A stretch of DNA of 42,154 bases from a gamma proteobacterium symbiont of Ctena orbiculata (GCA_003094555.1 NATW01000107.1:1-42154); one strand, 5' to 3'; positions 1 to 9,731 are shown, counted from the stretch's first letter. The notes: generated from the sequence alone by a model not told the origin. A program made the numbers and translations.

Positions 1-106
1 TTTTTTTTGTGATTTCATCTATTCTTTTTCTGCCGATTATCTGTTGATGAATTGTGGATAGAATGACAATTCAATATTACCTGATTTTCTCAACAATTTA
101 TCCACA
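1..106. other. oriC: Probable edge of oriC, with DnaA boxes, beyond the 3' end of dnaA
   Basis: This AT-rich stretch lies immediately downstream of dnaA, on the side where dnaN normally follows. A perfect consensus DnaA box (TTATCCACA) occupies 98-106 and touches the dnaA stop codon. A one-mismatch box on the opposite strand (TGTGGATAG) lies at 53-61. A T-rich run at 1-9 and the T-rich stretch up to about 30 could be part of an unwinding element. Many gammaproteobacteria carry origin sequence on one or both sides of dnaA. Only part of the region is inside the window, so the extent of the origin cannot be fixed. Confidence 0.5.
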
Positions 107-1441
107 TTAACTGCTGAGGGTTCTCAACAGATTGGAATAGTCTTCTGAAATACGCGGATCGCTCTCACGAAGTTCCTTCACCTTGCGGTTGGCGTGAATA
201 ACTGTTGTATGGTCTCTTCCTCCGAAGGCGTTGCCTATCTCCGGAAGACTGTGATTGGTCAGCTCCTTGGCGAGTGTCATGGCAATCTGTCTTGGGCGTG
301 CGATTGATCGGCTTCGCTTGGAAGAGGTTAGATCAGATGTACGGATTTGAAAATACTCCGCCACAGTCTTCTGTATATTCTCAATAGTGATTTGTTTGTC
401 GTGGGCGGCAAGCATGTCACGCAAGGCGTTTTTGGCAAAGTCCAGGTTTATCTCTCTACCGGTGAAGGTGGAGTTTGCGATGACCCTGCGCAGAGCACCC
501 TCCAATTCCCTGATGTTGGAACGGATTCTCTTACCCATGAAGAAGGCAACTTCATTGGGTAACTCAATGTTCAATTGAAGCGCCTTGCTCTGCAGTATGG
601 CAACCCGGGTCTCAAGGTCCGGAGGTTCGATGGCCACGGTCAGACCCCATCCGAATCGCGATTTCAGCCGCTCCTCCAGGCCGCTTACCTCTTTTGGAAA
701 GCGATCGCTGGAGAGAATAATCTGCTGCTGAGATTCAAACAGTGCATTGAAGGTGTGAAAAAATTCTTCCTGAGAACGCTCTTTACCTGCAAAAAACTGA
801 ATATCATCGATGAGCAGGGCATTGACAGAGCGATAGCGTTTTTTAAATTGCTCGATGGTGTTGTGCTGTAATGCCTTTACCATCTCGGCAACGAATCGCT
901 CGGAATGGAGATAAACCACGCGTGCTTGCGGGTTCTTTTTCAGCATCATATTTCCCACTGCATGCATGAGATGAGTCTTTCCCAAACCTACACCACCATA
1001 GATAAAGAGTGGGTTGTAGGCCTTTCCGGGATTCTCACCAATCTGCATCGAGGCAGCGCGAGCTATCTGATTAGATTTGCCCTCGACAAAGGTATCGAAA
1101 ATGAAACTTTGGTTTAGATTGCTGTTTATCGAGAGGGTCTTATCATCTGACTGGGAAAGTTTATTTGGTATAACCAGATCATTCTGCTTTTGTGCCGGTC
1201 TCCTTTTGCTGCCGATCTCCACCCTGACGGTGGGAGGATTACCATCACACAAACTATTCAGGTGATCCTGAATCGTGTCCAAGTAGTGATTGCGTACCCA
1301 GTCTAGAACGAACCGGTTAGGTGCCAGGAGTTTCAGGTGGTTTTGGTCTTCAACGATTTGTAGTGGGCGTATCCATGTGTTGAACTGTTGCGGTGATAAC
1401 ACCTGTTCAAGATGTTCGGAACATCGTTGCCAAAGGTTCAA
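107..1441 (-). CDS. dnaA: Chromosomal replication initiator protein DnaA
   Basis: DnaA binds DnaA boxes at oriC as an ATP-loaded filament and opens the origin. The 444-residue protein has the full four-domain layout. An N-terminal helicase-loading domain starts MNLWQRC and a short variable linker spans about 75-110. The AAA+ core has Walker A GGVGLGKT (149-156), Walker B LLIDD (209-213) and an arginine-finger region LKSRFGWG (259-266). The C-terminal DNA-binding domain carries the signature GGRDHTTV (407-414). Its length is normal for gammaproteobacteria. It is divergent from rpmH, with 264 bp between the start codons. The stop codon abuts a DnaA box. Confidence 0.98.
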   Translation of the reverse strand: MNLWQRCSEHLEQVLSPQQFNTWIRPLQIVEDQNHLKLLAPNRFVLDWVRNHYLDTIQDHLNSLCDGNPPTVRVEIGSKRRPAQKQNDLVIPNKLSQSDDKTLSINSNLNQSFIFDTFVEGKSNQIARAASMQIGENPGKAYNPLFIYGGVGLGKTHLMHAVGNMMLKKNPQARVVYLHSERFVAEMVKALQHNTIEQFKKRYRSVNALLIDDIQFFAGKERSQEEFFHTFNALFESQQQIILSSDRFPKEVSGLEERLKSRFGWGLTVAIEPPDLETRVAILQSKALQLNIELPNEVAFFMGKRIRSNIRELEGALRRVIANSTFTGREINLDFAKNALRDMLAAHDKQITIENIQKTVAEYFQIRTSDLTSSKRSRSIARPRQIAMTLAKELTNHSLPEIGNAFGGRDHTTVIHANRKVKELRESDPRISEDYSNLLRTLSS

Positions 1442-1612
1442 GTTCTCTCTCCAGCAGCGTTGGATGAGTTGTGATCGATTTAGAAACCAGCCAACCGGCT
1501 CAGAAACGCCCTCTGGCCATACACTTTTGAACTGTCAAGTCTACCTCTGGTCGGAGCAGTTATCTATAGCCGATTAGGATTAGGCGTCGACTTTTTTAAA
1601 GTGGATTGTCTA

Positions 1613-1642
1613 TTGACAGGGGAGGGTGTTTAGGACTAGGCT
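1613..1642 (+). promoter_or_regulatory. Candidate sigma70 promoter for rpmH-rnpA
   Basis: TTGACA at 1613-1618 is followed after 18 bp by TAGGCT at 1637-1642. This would start transcription about 55-60 nt upstream of the rpmH ATG. The -35 is a perfect consensus and the -10 is weaker. The rest of the dnaA-rpmH gap (1442-1705) has T-rich and A-rich tracts around 1650-1682 but no consensus DnaA box. Confidence 0.45.
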
Positions 1643-1705
1643 ACGCGTCTTTTTTTCGACCAAAAATTATTTTTGATTTATTGGCGGATCTACCGGTAGA
1701 CAGCT

Positions 1706-1840
1706 ATGAAAAGAACCTTTCAACCCAGTAATCTGAAGAGAGCGCGTACCCATGGGTTTCGCGCACGTATGGCAACACGTAATGGCCGCAAAGTGCTTAA
1801 GGCACGCCGGGCCAAGGGTCGCGCCCGCCTGGCACTCTAA
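1706..1840 (+). CDS. rpmH: 50S ribosomal protein L34
   Basis: A 44-residue, very basic protein of the large ribosomal subunit. It starts [15 protein letters not shown] and ends in a lysine/arginine-rich tail ([13 protein letters not shown]), the standard bacterial L34 sequence at the usual length. It is the first gene of the conserved rpmH-rnpA-yidD-yidC-mnmE string. The rnpA start follows the stop codon after 15 nt, consistent with co-transcription. Confidence 0.97.
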   Translation: MKRTFQPSNLKRARTHGFRARMATRNGRKVLKARRAKGRARLAL

Positions 1841-1855
1841 ATATACATACGCTCC

Positions 1856-2221
1856 TTGCCAACATCCGAAGGGAATTTTCCCCGTCGTTGCAGACTTCTC
1901 AAGCCCGACGAATATCGTCGGGTTTTTAATGACGGGCAGCGCTCATCGGATAGGTTATTTCTGGTGCTTGCCAGACCCAATCGGCTTGGCTATGCACGAC
2001 TCGGCCTGGCGGTCTCCAAAAAAAGTAGTCCCAGAGCCGTGGATAGAAATCGCATTAAACGCTTGATTCGGGAAAGTTTCAGACTTAACCAGGGACTGTT
2101 GGCTGGACGCGATCTGGTGGTTGTCTCTAGACATGGCGCTGTAAATGCCGAGAATAGGCAGTGTTTGAACTCCCTTGGACAACATTGGCGAAAGATGGTG
2201 GAACAATGCGTCGCATCGTGA
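1856..2221 (+). CDS. rnpA: Ribonuclease P protein component
   Basis: This is the protein subunit of RNase P, which supports the catalytic RNA in cutting 5' leaders from pre-tRNAs. The 121-residue sequence has the family signature in the form VDRNRIKRLIRESFR (about residues 62-76). The preceding RLGLAVSKK strand is also typical, as is the basic N-terminus (RRCRLLKPDEYRRVF). No ATG is available between the rpmH stop and the conserved N-terminal motif. The start is therefore taken as TTG at 1856, without a strong Shine-Dalgarno. The 3' end overlaps yidD by 16 bp. Confidence 0.95.
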   Translation: MPTSEGNFPRRCRLLKPDEYRRVFNDGQRSSDRLFLVLARPNRLGYARLGLAVSKKSSPRAVDRNRIKRLIRESFRLNQGLLAGRDLVVVSRHGAVNAENRQCLNSLGQHWRKMVEQCVAS

Positions 2222-2442
2222 TTTCACTGATCAAGCTCTACCAAACGATTCTGAGCCCGTTTGTAGGACAACATTGCCGTTTCTATCCTAGCTGCTCCTG
2301 CTACGCCCTGGAGGCCCTGGAAAAGCACGGAGTAGTGCGAGGTCTGTGGCTCTCTATCAAGCGTGTCTCCCGTTGCCATCCCTGGCATGAAGGCGGAGTA
2401 GACCCCGTACCTGAACCCCGAAGAAAGCAGTTTCATGGATAA
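2206..2442 (+). CDS. yidD: Membrane protein insertion efficiency factor YidD
   Basis: A 78-residue membrane-associated protein of the YidD family, which assists YidC/Sec-dependent membrane protein insertion. The family core is visible: YQTILSPF, then RFYPSCSCYALEAL and RCHPWHEGGVDPVP, with conserved cysteines. The ATG at 2206 was preferred over an upstream in-frame ATG at 2161 because it begins the conserved MRRIVISLIKLYQ segment. It overlaps rnpA by 16 bp and yidC by 8 bp, which points to translational coupling. Confidence 0.95.
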   Translation: MRRIVISLIKLYQTILSPFVGQHCRFYPSCSCYALEALEKHGVVRGLWLSIKRVSRCHPWHEGGVDPVPEPRRKQFHG

Positions 2443-4099
2443 TATAAGACTGATCCTATTTTTTGTTCTCGCCTTTGTTGGTTTGTTGCTCTATCAGGCC
2501 TGGCAGCAGGACTATGGTCCCAAGAGTCAAGCCAAGCCGCAGACAACGGATACTTCGGTAACTCCAGATGTCGTGGAGAGTTCGGCAGCTGTGCCGACAG
2601 TTGAGGTCAAGGCTGAACTGCCGGCTGCCGCCGGTCCGGACACTGCTGTTGCATCTGCCGGATCGGCTCAGGCGCAGATTGTAAGAGTCGAGACAGATCT
2701 GCTTAAAGTGGAGATATCGACACGGGGCGGCACGGTGCAGAAGGCGCTGTTGCTTGAGTATCCCGATTCCCTGGATCAGCCTGATATAAAGGTTGAGCTA
2801 TTGACGCCTCGGGAACCTGATATCTTTATTGCCCAATCCGGCCTGATCGGCAGCGAGGAGGGCAAAGCGCCCAACCATGAGGCAATCTACCAGGCACAAC
2901 AGGGTCAATACAAAATGGGGGATGGGAGTGACGAGCTGATCGTTCCCCTCACATGGTCTAGCGGCGACGGCATTGAAATCACTAAACAGTTCATATTTCG
3001 CCGTGGCAGCTACCTTTCCGATGTTTCATATCTGATTGATAACCAATCCACTGCTGGATGGGCGGCGAGGGATTATGGACAGCTGCAGCGGATGGAACCA
3101 AGCAGTGATGGCAATGGTTTCACCACCTATACCTACACCGGGGGTGTCTACTACAACCCGAAGGATAAGTATGAAAAGGTGGACTTTGACGAGATGGCGA
3201 AGAAAAAGCTCAACGTCGAGACGGATCAGGGATGGCTGGCTATGATACAGCACTATTTTCTGAGTGCCTGGATACCACCCAAAGATCAGGTGGAGCACTA
3301 CTATACCAATGCACTCTCGGGTGGAAAGTACCTGATCGGCAGCTACTCCCCAACTGTAACCGTAACCGCCGGTGAAACTGCGACCCTGGCCCGCCAGCTT
3401 TACGTTGGTCCGAAATTACAGGACCAGTTGGAGGTTATAGCCGAGGGCCTTGAACTGACGGTGGACTATGGCTGGTTGACTGTGATCGCCAAGCCTATCT
3501 TCTGGCTATTGAAGACCATCCATAACTGGGTAGGCAACTGGGGTTGGGCGATTATCATTCTCACCCTGCTGATAAAGGCGGCCTTCTTCAAGCTGTCTGA
3601 AACCAGTTATAAGTCGATGGCAAACATGCGCAAATTCACGCCAAGGATACAGGCGATCAAGGATCGTTATGGAGACGACAAGCAGCGTATCCAGGCTGCC
3701 ATGATGGAGCTGTATAAAAAGGAGAAGATCAATCCCCTTGGTGGCTGTCTGCCTATCCTGGTTCAGATACCTGTCTTCATAGCGCTCTACTGGGTTCTGC
3801 TGGAGAGTGTGGAGTTACGCCAGGCCCCATGGATTCTGTGGATTGAAAGTCTGTCGGAAAAAGATCCCTATTTCATTCTGCCATTGATCATGGGTGTCTC
3901 CATGTTCGTGCAGCAGAAGCTCAATCCGGCACCGCCAGATCCGATGCAGGCGAAGATTATGATGACACTGCCGTTTGTGTTCACCATATTTTTTGCCTTC
4001 TTCCCGGCAGGTCTGGTGCTCTATTGGGTGGTCAACAATCTGATTTCGATTGCTCAACAGTGGTATATCACGCGCAAGATCGAACAAGCAGCAAGCTGA
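2435..4099 (+). CDS. yidC: Membrane protein insertase YidC
   Basis: YidC inserts and folds inner-membrane proteins, alone or with SecYEG. One of its classic substrates, Fo subunit c, is encoded later in this window. The 554-residue protein has an N-terminal transmembrane helix (about 5-22). A large periplasmic domain follows up to about 340, as in Gram-negative YidC. The conserved C-terminal five-helix core begins near VIAKPIFWLLKTIHN and contains NPLGGCLPILVQIPVFIALYW. It ends in a basic cytoplasmic tail (ITRKIEQAAS). mnmE follows 15 bp downstream. Confidence 0.97.
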   Translation: MDNIRLILFFVLAFVGLLLYQAWQQDYGPKSQAKPQTTDTSVTPDVVESSAAVPTVEVKAELPAAAGPDTAVASAGSAQAQIVRVETDLLKVEISTRGGTVQKALLLEYPDSLDQPDIKVELLTPREPDIFIAQSGLIGSEEGKAPNHEAIYQAQQGQYKMGDGSDELIVPLTWSSGDGIEITKQFIFRRGSYLSDVSYLIDNQSTAGWAARDYGQLQRMEPSSDGNGFTTYTYTGGVYYNPKDKYEKVDFDEMAKKKLNVETDQGWLAMIQHYFLSAWIPPKDQVEHYYTNALSGGKYLIGSYSPTVTVTAGETATLARQLYVGPKLQDQLEVIAEGLELTVDYGWLTVIAKPIFWLLKTIHNWVGNWGWAIIILTLLIKAAFFKLSETSYKSMANMRKFTPRIQAIKDRYGDDKQRIQAAMMELYKKEKINPLGGCLPILVQIPVFIALYWVLLESVELRQAPWILWIESLSEKDPYFILPLIMGVSMFVQQKLNPAPPDPMQAKIMMTLPFVFTIFFAFFPAGLVLYWVVNNLISIAQQWYITRKIEQAAS

Positions 4100-4114
4100 T
4101 TTCTCAGCCTGAGC

Positions 4115-5461
4115 ATGCAGCCGCTTGATACCATCGCGGCAATCGCCACACCGCCAGGCCGCGGCAGTGTCGGCATAGTTCGCATAAGCGGACCTGAGTG
4201 CGGCAGGATTGCCGAGCTGTTGTTGGGTTCGGTGCCGCCGCCCAGGCAGGCATCTCTGCGATCCTTTCGGGATCAGCATGACAATACCATCGACAGTGGT
4301 CTGGCCATCTATTTCCCCAATCCCCAATCATTCACCGGTGAAGATGTGCTGGAACTCCAGGGCCATGGCGGCCCGGTGGTTTTGGATCTGCTGCTGCAGC
4401 AGATCCTTCAGCATGGGGCGCGTCTGGCCCGTCCTGGTGAATTCAGCGAACGGGCCTTCTTGAATGGCAAGCTAGATCTGGTGCAGGCCGAAGCGATTGC
4501 GGATCTGATCGATGCGGAGAGTCAAGCAGCGGCCCGATCGGCCACCCGTACCCTGCAAGGTGCTTTTTCAAACAAGATACATAAGCTGGTGGAGGCGCTG
4601 ATCGAACTCCGCCTCTACGTCGAGTCAGCCATCGACTTTCCCGAAGAGGAGATCGATTTTCTCGTGGACAGTAAGGTAAGTGAACGCTTACACACCATAC
4701 TCGATGAGATTAACGCCACACGCCAGAGTGCCCATAGTGGCAGACTGCTCAGAGATGGATTGACCCTGGTTATCGCGGGCAGGCCCAATGCCGGCAAATC
4801 GAGTCTGCTGAATGCCCTGGCCGGTGCCGAATCCGCCATCGTCACCGACATCCCGGGAACCACCAGGGATCTGTTGCGCGAACGTATCACCATTGAGGGC
4901 ATGCCCCTGCACATTATCGATACCGCGGGTATGCGCGATAGCCATGATCCGGTTGAAGCGGAGGGCATTCGCCGGGCGAAGCAGGAGATGGAGCTGGCTG
5001 ACCGGGTGCTGTGGGTGTTTGACGACCATACGGACCCGCAACACCTGGCCGTGGACAGAGAACAATTACCGGATGGTGTTCCAGTCACCCTGATCCGAAA
5101 CAAGATTGATATTGCAGGCAGTTCACCGCGACACAATGAGGATGAGTCTGGGATTGAGATTGCCCTATCCGCCACCCGAGGCGAGGGAATAGATCTGCTT
5201 AGAGCCCATCTCGTACAATGTGTAGGTTACCAGCACCTGGGTGAAGGGGACTTTATCGCCAGACGCCGCCATCTGGATGCCTTGGAGAGAGCCATCGAGC
5301 ATCTACGCCAGGGAGCGTTGAGTCTGCAACGGGATAGAGCGGGTGAATTGTTGGCTGAAGATCTTCGCCTGGCACAGCAGTCATTGGGGGAGATTACCGG
5401 CGAATTTACCGTGGATGACCTTCTGGGACGGATCTTCAGTAGTTTCTGTATCGGTAAATGA
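4115..5461 (+). CDS. mnmE: tRNA uridine-5-carboxymethylaminomethyl modification GTPase MnmE
   Basis: MnmE works with MnmG, also encoded in this window at 9772, to modify the wobble uridine (position 34) of several tRNAs. The 448-residue protein has the N-terminal formyl-tetrahydrofolate-binding domain ([21 protein letters not shown]). An inserted G domain carries G1 GRPNAGKS (222-229), G2 DIPGTTRD (245-252), G3 DTAG (269-272) and G4 NKID (329-332). The sequence ends in the catalytic CIGK motif (445-448). It is the last gene of the rpmH string. Confidence 0.97.
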   Translation: MQPLDTIAAIATPPGRGSVGIVRISGPECGRIAELLLGSVPPPRQASLRSFRDQHDNTIDSGLAIYFPNPQSFTGEDVLELQGHGGPVVLDLLLQQILQHGARLARPGEFSERAFLNGKLDLVQAEAIADLIDAESQAAARSATRTLQGAFSNKIHKLVEALIELRLYVESAIDFPEEEIDFLVDSKVSERLHTILDEINATRQSAHSGRLLRDGLTLVIAGRPNAGKSSLLNALAGAESAIVTDIPGTTRDLLRERITIEGMPLHIIDTAGMRDSHDPVEAEGIRRAKQEMELADRVLWVFDDHTDPQHLAVDREQLPDGVPVTLIRNKIDIAGSSPRHNEDESGIEIALSATRGEGIDLLRAHLVQCVGYQHLGEGDFIARRRHLDALERAIEHLRQGALSLQRDRAGELLAEDLRLAQQSLGEITGEFTVDDLLGRIFSSFCIGK

Positions 5462-5587
5462 GGTCCTTGGCCAGATATGGATCCAGTTTTGAATAAACCG
5501 ATTTTTTTTGACCGAGCACATTGTAGGCGTGGCATAGGCAGTGCTATCTGTGGTGCAATAGAGTGACAATATAAGAGGAGTAAAACC

Positions 5588-5824
5588 ATGCTGGGTGAAT
5601 CCCATGATCTACTACATGAATTCCCGGAATATGCCGACAAGATTGCGGAGTTGCGTGCCAGCAATGATGTCTTCCATAACCTAATGGACGAATATGACTG
5701 GTTGGACGCGCATATCCGTAATCTTGAGGAGTTGCACAATCCGGTTTCGGATTACCATATGGAGGAGATGAAGAAACGGCGGGTACAATTGAAAGACAGG
5801 CTGTATGCCATTTTACACGGCTGA
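5588..5824 (+). CDS. Small DUF465 (YdcH-like) coiled-coil protein
   Basis: A 78-residue acidic, helical protein resembling the DUF465/YdcH family: a central YDWLDAHIRNLEE segment, then a basic KKRRVQLKDRLYAIL helix. The molecular function of the family is not established. A strong Shine-Dalgarno (AGAGGAG at 5574-5580) lies 7 nt before the ATG. It ends 8 bp before the convergent end of tgpA. The 127-bp gap after mnmE suggests its own promoter. One possibility is an extended -10 (TGCTATCT at 5542-5549) with TTGTAG upstream, but this is weak. Confidence 0.85.
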   Translation: MLGESHDLLHEFPEYADKIAELRASNDVFHNLMDEYDWLDAHIRNLEELHNPVSDYHMEEMKKRRVQLKDRLYAILHG

Positions 5825-5831
5825 TAGATCT

Positions 5832-7835
5832 TCATCTCCGTCGCGGACGGAACTGACGAACCTGTCGGGCGAATGCGCGCCGTTGTTCAGCGTCACTTCC
5901 CTGTGAGGCGTAGCGCAATTTGATGTAGAGGCCGATGATGGCCATGATCTGGCTGGCCAGATCCGGTCGCTGACGGGCAGCCCGGGTTGCGAAATCCCTG
6001 GGGCCTTCATAGGATCTACGCCGGATACCCAGGCGGGAGAGCTTTTTACAGAAACGGTGATAGAGCTGTTGTGTGGGAGAGAGCCTCAACCTGCCGTGGC
6101 GGATGATTATCAACACCACAACCAACAAGACGATCGCCACCGATCCCGCGGTGATCAAACTCCAGTGGACGTTGCTATAAGCGTCAAATCCAAAATTACG
6201 CATCAGGGTGAATTGATGTTCCCTGCTGTAACCGATGATCCACCGACGCCACTGAATATTAACGCTATCGAGGGCATGGGTGAACTGGCGTAGCATGGAT
6301 GCAGCCAGACCGCTACCATCTATCTCGAACATGGCCGGCGCACCCTCTTCGCCGAAAGCCATGCGTAGGGGGTATTCTATGCGTTCCGGGGCGACCGCCG
6401 CGGTGGGGTCTATTCTTACCCAGCCTCTTCCTTCCAGCCACACCTCCGACCAGGCATGGGCATGGTATTGACGAATGATAAAGTAGTCTCCGAGCTGATT
6501 GTACTCGCCACCCTGATAACCCAGTACCAAGCGTGACGGAATGCCGGCAATGCGCATCAATTGCGTGAAACTGGTGGCGTAGTGTTCACAGAAACCGGCC
6601 CTACCCTCAAATAAAAATTCTTCAACGGGATTGTTCCGATATGTTGGTGGTGAGAGTGTGTAGATGAACGGGTTAGTGTTGAAGAAGCGCAATGCCTGTT
6701 CGACTATCTGATTATCGGTTTGTGCTTCTGTGCGCCATTGAGTGACCAGTTGACGTTGTTGATCCGTCACCGTCTCACCAAGCTGCAATCCTCTTTGACG
6801 CAGTATTGATGAGAGATCAGACATACCATACCGGGTCGCTGAGTGTAGAGTGTAAGACTTAGGAGTAGTCACTGCTGTGCTGTAAATTAACTGCAAGTCA
6901 TGCTTCAGTCTGCTTCGGGCTGGTGCTTCAAGGGGAACATCAAGGGCGACAAGCCACTCTTCATCATGTGGCTCCAGGAAAATTTCATACTTGATTGGCT
7001 GATCCAAAATGATCAACTTGGTGCTGTCCGTGCCGATCGGTTGTTGCTTGTCTGTATACCAGCTGTATCCATCCGTATCCCACAGAACCAGAGCACGCCA
7101 ATAACGTTGCTGTGGTGGTGGCGGAGGCTGTTTGAATTGTGCCCTGAACGCCACCTCCGAGGATTCAACCAGTTCACTGACCGAGCCTGGAGTGACTCTA
7201 TCACTGAGACCTGTCCTGGCGACCGATTGAGAAGCAAAGTTCCACAGCGGTTGAGTGATGCGGGGAAATATGATGAACAGGATGATCGCTATGGGTAAAG
7301 CCTGCAGGGTTATCTGTATGGTCTTTATGAACGGGCGCAGAATATTTCGTGGAGGCGTGACCCGGTTTATCTCCAGCAATAGAGCAGTGAGAGCGGTAAC
7401 AACGATGACAAGATAGATGGATAACGCTAACGATTGGCTATATAGGAATTGTGTGACAACGACAAAGTAGGAGATGAATACAGAGATATAGATATCCCGT
7501 CGCTTTCTTGTCTCCATGACCTTCAGCAGCAGCATTATTCCCAACAGGGCAACCCCAGGATCCCGTCCCAATAGTGTCTGGTATCGGGAATAGACGACAA
7601 ATATCGATACGCATGTAACCAGCAGAAGCAGCCACTGCCCGGGTTGAAGTTTGTGCCAATGGAGACTGGCGATACGCCAACTGAACAAAAGTAAAAAAAA
7701 GAGTGAGATATTGAGGGGGATGTTGCTTAAGTGGGGTAACAGTGCCAGGCCCATCACCAGACTGAGCCTTAACATGAAAGCAGGTGTTACTGAGTAGTCA
7801 ACCGGTTGTTTCATTGTCATCGCCGTAACGGGCAA
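5832..7835 (-). CDS. tgpA: TgpA-like membrane transglutaminase (DUF3488 / transglutaminase-like / DUF4129)
   Basis: An inner-membrane protein with a periplasmic transglutaminase-like domain, matching TgpA of Pseudomonas aeruginosa in architecture and length. About six transmembrane helices occupy residues 20-195, a periplasmic domain spans about 200-550, one helix follows at 560-585, and a cytoplasmic tail ends the protein. The cysteine-protease-type triad is present: C416 in GRAGFCEHYA, H460 in YHAHAWSE and D476 in WVRIDPTAA. It is the last gene of a moxR-DUF58-tgpA operon and its start overlaps the DUF58 gene by 38 bp. Starts at 7820 or 7814 are also possible. In vivo substrates of this family are not known. 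Confidence 0.93.
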   Translation of the reverse strand: MPVTAMTMKQPVDYSVTPAFMLRLSLVMGLALLPHLSNIPLNISLFFLLLFSWRIASLHWHKLQPGQWLLLLVTCVSIFVVYSRYQTLLGRDPGVALLGIMLLLKVMETRKRRDIYISVFISYFVVVTQFLYSQSLALSIYLVIVVTALTALLLEINRVTPPRNILRPFIKTIQITLQALPIAIILFIIFPRITQPLWNFASQSVARTGLSDRVTPGSVSELVESSEVAFRAQFKQPPPPPQQRYWRALVLWDTDGYSWYTDKQQPIGTDSTKLIILDQPIKYEIFLEPHDEEWLVALDVPLEAPARSRLKHDLQLIYSTAVTTPKSYTLHSATRYGMSDLSSILRQRGLQLGETVTDQQRQLVTQWRTEAQTDNQIVEQALRFFNTNPFIYTLSPPTYRNNPVEEFLFEGRAGFCEHYATSFTQLMRIAGIPSRLVLGYQGGEYNQLGDYFIIRQYHAHAWSEVWLEGRGWVRIDPTAAVAPERIEYPLRMAFGEEGAPAMFEIDGSGLAASMLRQFTHALDSVNIQWRRWIIGYSREHQFTLMRNFGFDAYSNVHWSLITAGSVAIVLLVVVLIIIRHGRLRLSPTQQLYHRFCKKLSRLGIRRRSYEGPRDFATRAARQRPDLASQIMAIIGLYIKLRYASQGSDAEQRRAFARQVRQFRPRRR

Positions 7836-8769
7836 GCAGTGAAAGACAGCGTTGCTGATGCAAAGGTCCGGAAGCGGAGGGTATCTTCTGCCCCGGCATC
7901 TGCAGACTGTATCTTTGTTGCCGCTCTTCGGCCTGGAGAATGAAACGGCAAAGCAGGCTGAGTCTTTGTTCGGTCGCGTGCTCCTTCAGCAGCTCCCAAT
8001 CGAGACTTACCTGCTCGCTCCGGTCACCGCCAAATTGCTTACTCAACAGCCCCCGCTCTCTGGCGTGGGCCTTCCAATCGATCTGCCGAGGCGAATCCCC
8101 CAGCCGATAACTTCGCAAGCCGATGAAGTCGTCAGCGCCTACGCCTCTGTCGCCGGAGTCGCTGTGGCTGTAGACAGCCAGGGTCGGTGGTTCGCCCTGA
8201 GTGGCAGGTTTGGGGTAGACCAGACAAGATTGTTCGAGTTGGGCATAACTCCAGGCCCTGAAAAGACCGAGTGGATAGCTGGTATGAATGATGATTTCCG
8301 GTATCTGCAGGTATCCGCGCCGTTCGGTCTTTATGGGTATGTGCAGCTCAGCGATTGAGTTGGCTGGGATATCGACCGTGTCTGCAATCTGCTTTTTGCA
8401 CCTTAAGGCAATCCCATATCGATAGGCCGTGCTGTCGTTCTTCACACGCAGAGTAAAGTCGGCGGTCTGACCGGCGAAAACGGAAGCCGCCTCTCCTGGC
8501 TGGATCGACAGACCGAGTAGATTGCGCCAGGTGTGAAGGATGGTTACCAGCCAGATACCACCGAGCAGGAAGGTCATCAAGTGCCCCAGGTTACTGCCAT
8601 AGTTGATGGCGCCAGCCAACATCAATAGCAACAGCAGGGCCAACAGCATTCCCTGACGGGTTGGTAGGATATAGATGCTGCGCGCTGCAATCCGCACCCT
8701 GCCACGGGATTCCGGTCGTGCGCGGCGACGCAAGTTCTTCAGCCAGTGAACCTGGGTTATCGCGGCCAT
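7798..8769 (-). CDS. DUF58 domain-containing protein
   Basis: A 323-residue protein with two N-terminal transmembrane helices (about 32-75). A soluble region follows containing the DUF58 core, DFIGLRSYRLGDSPRQIDWKAHARERGLLSKQF, of which the GDSPRQIDWKA segment is diagnostic. DUF58 proteins are nearly always encoded beside MoxR AAA+ ATPases and transglutaminase-like proteins, exactly as here. The moxR stop is one base away from this start, and the 3' end overlaps tgpA. The biochemical role is unknown. A partner or scaffold role for the MoxR chaperone is a common proposal for the family. Confidence 0.9.
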   Translation of the reverse strand: MAAITQVHWLKNLRRRARPESRGRVRIAARSIYILPTRQGMLLALLLLLMLAGAINYGSNLGHLMTFLLGGIWLVTILHTWRNLLGLSIQPGEAASVFAGQTADFTLRVKNDSTAYRYGIALRCKKQIADTVDIPANSIAELHIPIKTERRGYLQIPEIIIHTSYPLGLFRAWSYAQLEQSCLVYPKPATQGEPPTLAVYSHSDSGDRGVGADDFIGLRSYRLGDSPRQIDWKAHARERGLLSKQFGGDRSEQVSLDWELLKEHATEQRLSLLCRFILQAEERQQRYSLQMPGQKIPSASGPLHQQRCLSLLARYGDDNETTG

Positions 8770-8770
8770 C

Positions 8771-9688
8771 TCAAGGGATAGGTACTGAACTGATTAGATT
8801 CATCACCAGACTCTCCCCGTGCGGCTCGGCGCTATCCCCTGCCGGCTGCAGGCGGTGTCCTATGGTGGCGGGCAGGATCGCCTGCAGATCTTCAGGCAAC
8901 ACCAGCTTTCTGCCTTCGATCAATGCCCAGGCCCGGGCGCCCTGGAGGATCGCCAAACCAGCCCTGGGAGAGAGACCGTGCCGGTAGTCTGGTGAGTTAC
9001 GGCTGTATGAAAGTATATCCTGACAGTAGTCGATCAGGGCATCCGCCACATGCACGGCTGAAACACGCTGCTGATATTCGGTCAGTTTCTGACTGTCTAT
9101 CACGGCCGATATTTTTTTCAGCATTTGACGCCGGTCCTCGCCGCCGAGCAGTTCTCTCTCAGCTTCTCTCGCGGGATAACCGATGCGTATGCGCATCAGA
9201 AACCGGTCCAGCTGTGATTCCGGCAACGGGAAGGTGCCGACCTGATGGCTGGGATTCTGCGTGGCAATGACAAAAAAGGGTTCAGGCAAGCCATGGGTGA
9301 CGCCATCGGTGGTGACCTGGCGCTCCTCCATGGCCTCCAGCAAGGCACTTTGCGCCTTGGGTGTGGCGCGGTTGATCTCATCGGCCAGGACCAGTTGCGC
9401 AAAAATTGGGCCGTGGTGGAACTGAAAGCGCTGTTCGCTTCGCTCAAAGATCGACACCCCGACGATATCCGAGGGTAGAAGATCGCTGGTAAACTGGATG
9501 CGTTGGTAGTGAAGCCCCAACATATGGGCCAGGGTATGGGCCAGGGTGGTCTTACCGACGCCGGGCAGATCCTCGATCAAAAGATGCCCCCGGGCCAGCA
9601 GACAGGCAAGGGATAGTTTAACCACCTCCTGTTTGCCCAATAGAATATTGCCGGCGGCATCGATAATCTTTTGTAATTCAGAGCTCAT
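8771..9688 (-). CDS. MoxR-family AAA+ ATPase
   Basis: A cytoplasmic AAA+ ATPase of the MoxR group, thought to act as a chaperone in assembling or activating envelope or metal-containing complexes. The 305-residue protein has Walker A PGVGKTT (42-48). The MoxR hallmark sequences SDLLPSDIVG, LVLADEINRA (Walker B) and ATQNPSHQVGTFPLPESQLDRF are all present. A C-terminal lid domain includes LSPRAGLAIL. First gene of the minus-strand operon with the DUF58 and tgpA genes, divergent from mnmG. Confidence 0.93.
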   Translation of the reverse strand: MSSELQKIIDAAGNILLGKQEVVKLSLACLLARGHLLIEDLPGVGKTTLAHTLAHMLGLHYQRIQFTSDLLPSDIVGVSIFERSEQRFQFHHGPIFAQLVLADEINRATPKAQSALLEAMEERQVTTDGVTHGLPEPFFVIATQNPSHQVGTFPLPESQLDRFLMRIRIGYPAREAERELLGGEDRRQMLKKISAVIDSQKLTEYQQRVSAVHVADALIDYCQDILSYSRNSPDYRHGLSPRAGLAILQGARAWALIEGRKLVLPEDLQAILPATIGHRLQPAGDSAEPHGESLVMNLISSVPIP

Positions 9689-9708
9689 AGATTTCCGTGG
9701 AGTCCATC

Positions 9709-9731
9709 GAATCGGCTAAAATAACCGATTC
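9709..9731. promoter_or_regulatory. Perfect 7-bp inverted repeat in the moxR/mnmG divergent spacer
   Basis: GAATCGG at 9709-9715 and CCGATTC at 9725-9731 are exact reverse complements separated by 9 A/T-rich bases. The element lies in the 83-bp gap between two divergent start codons, where it could be an operator or a leader hairpin. No known regulator consensus was recognised. Confidence 0.35.
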
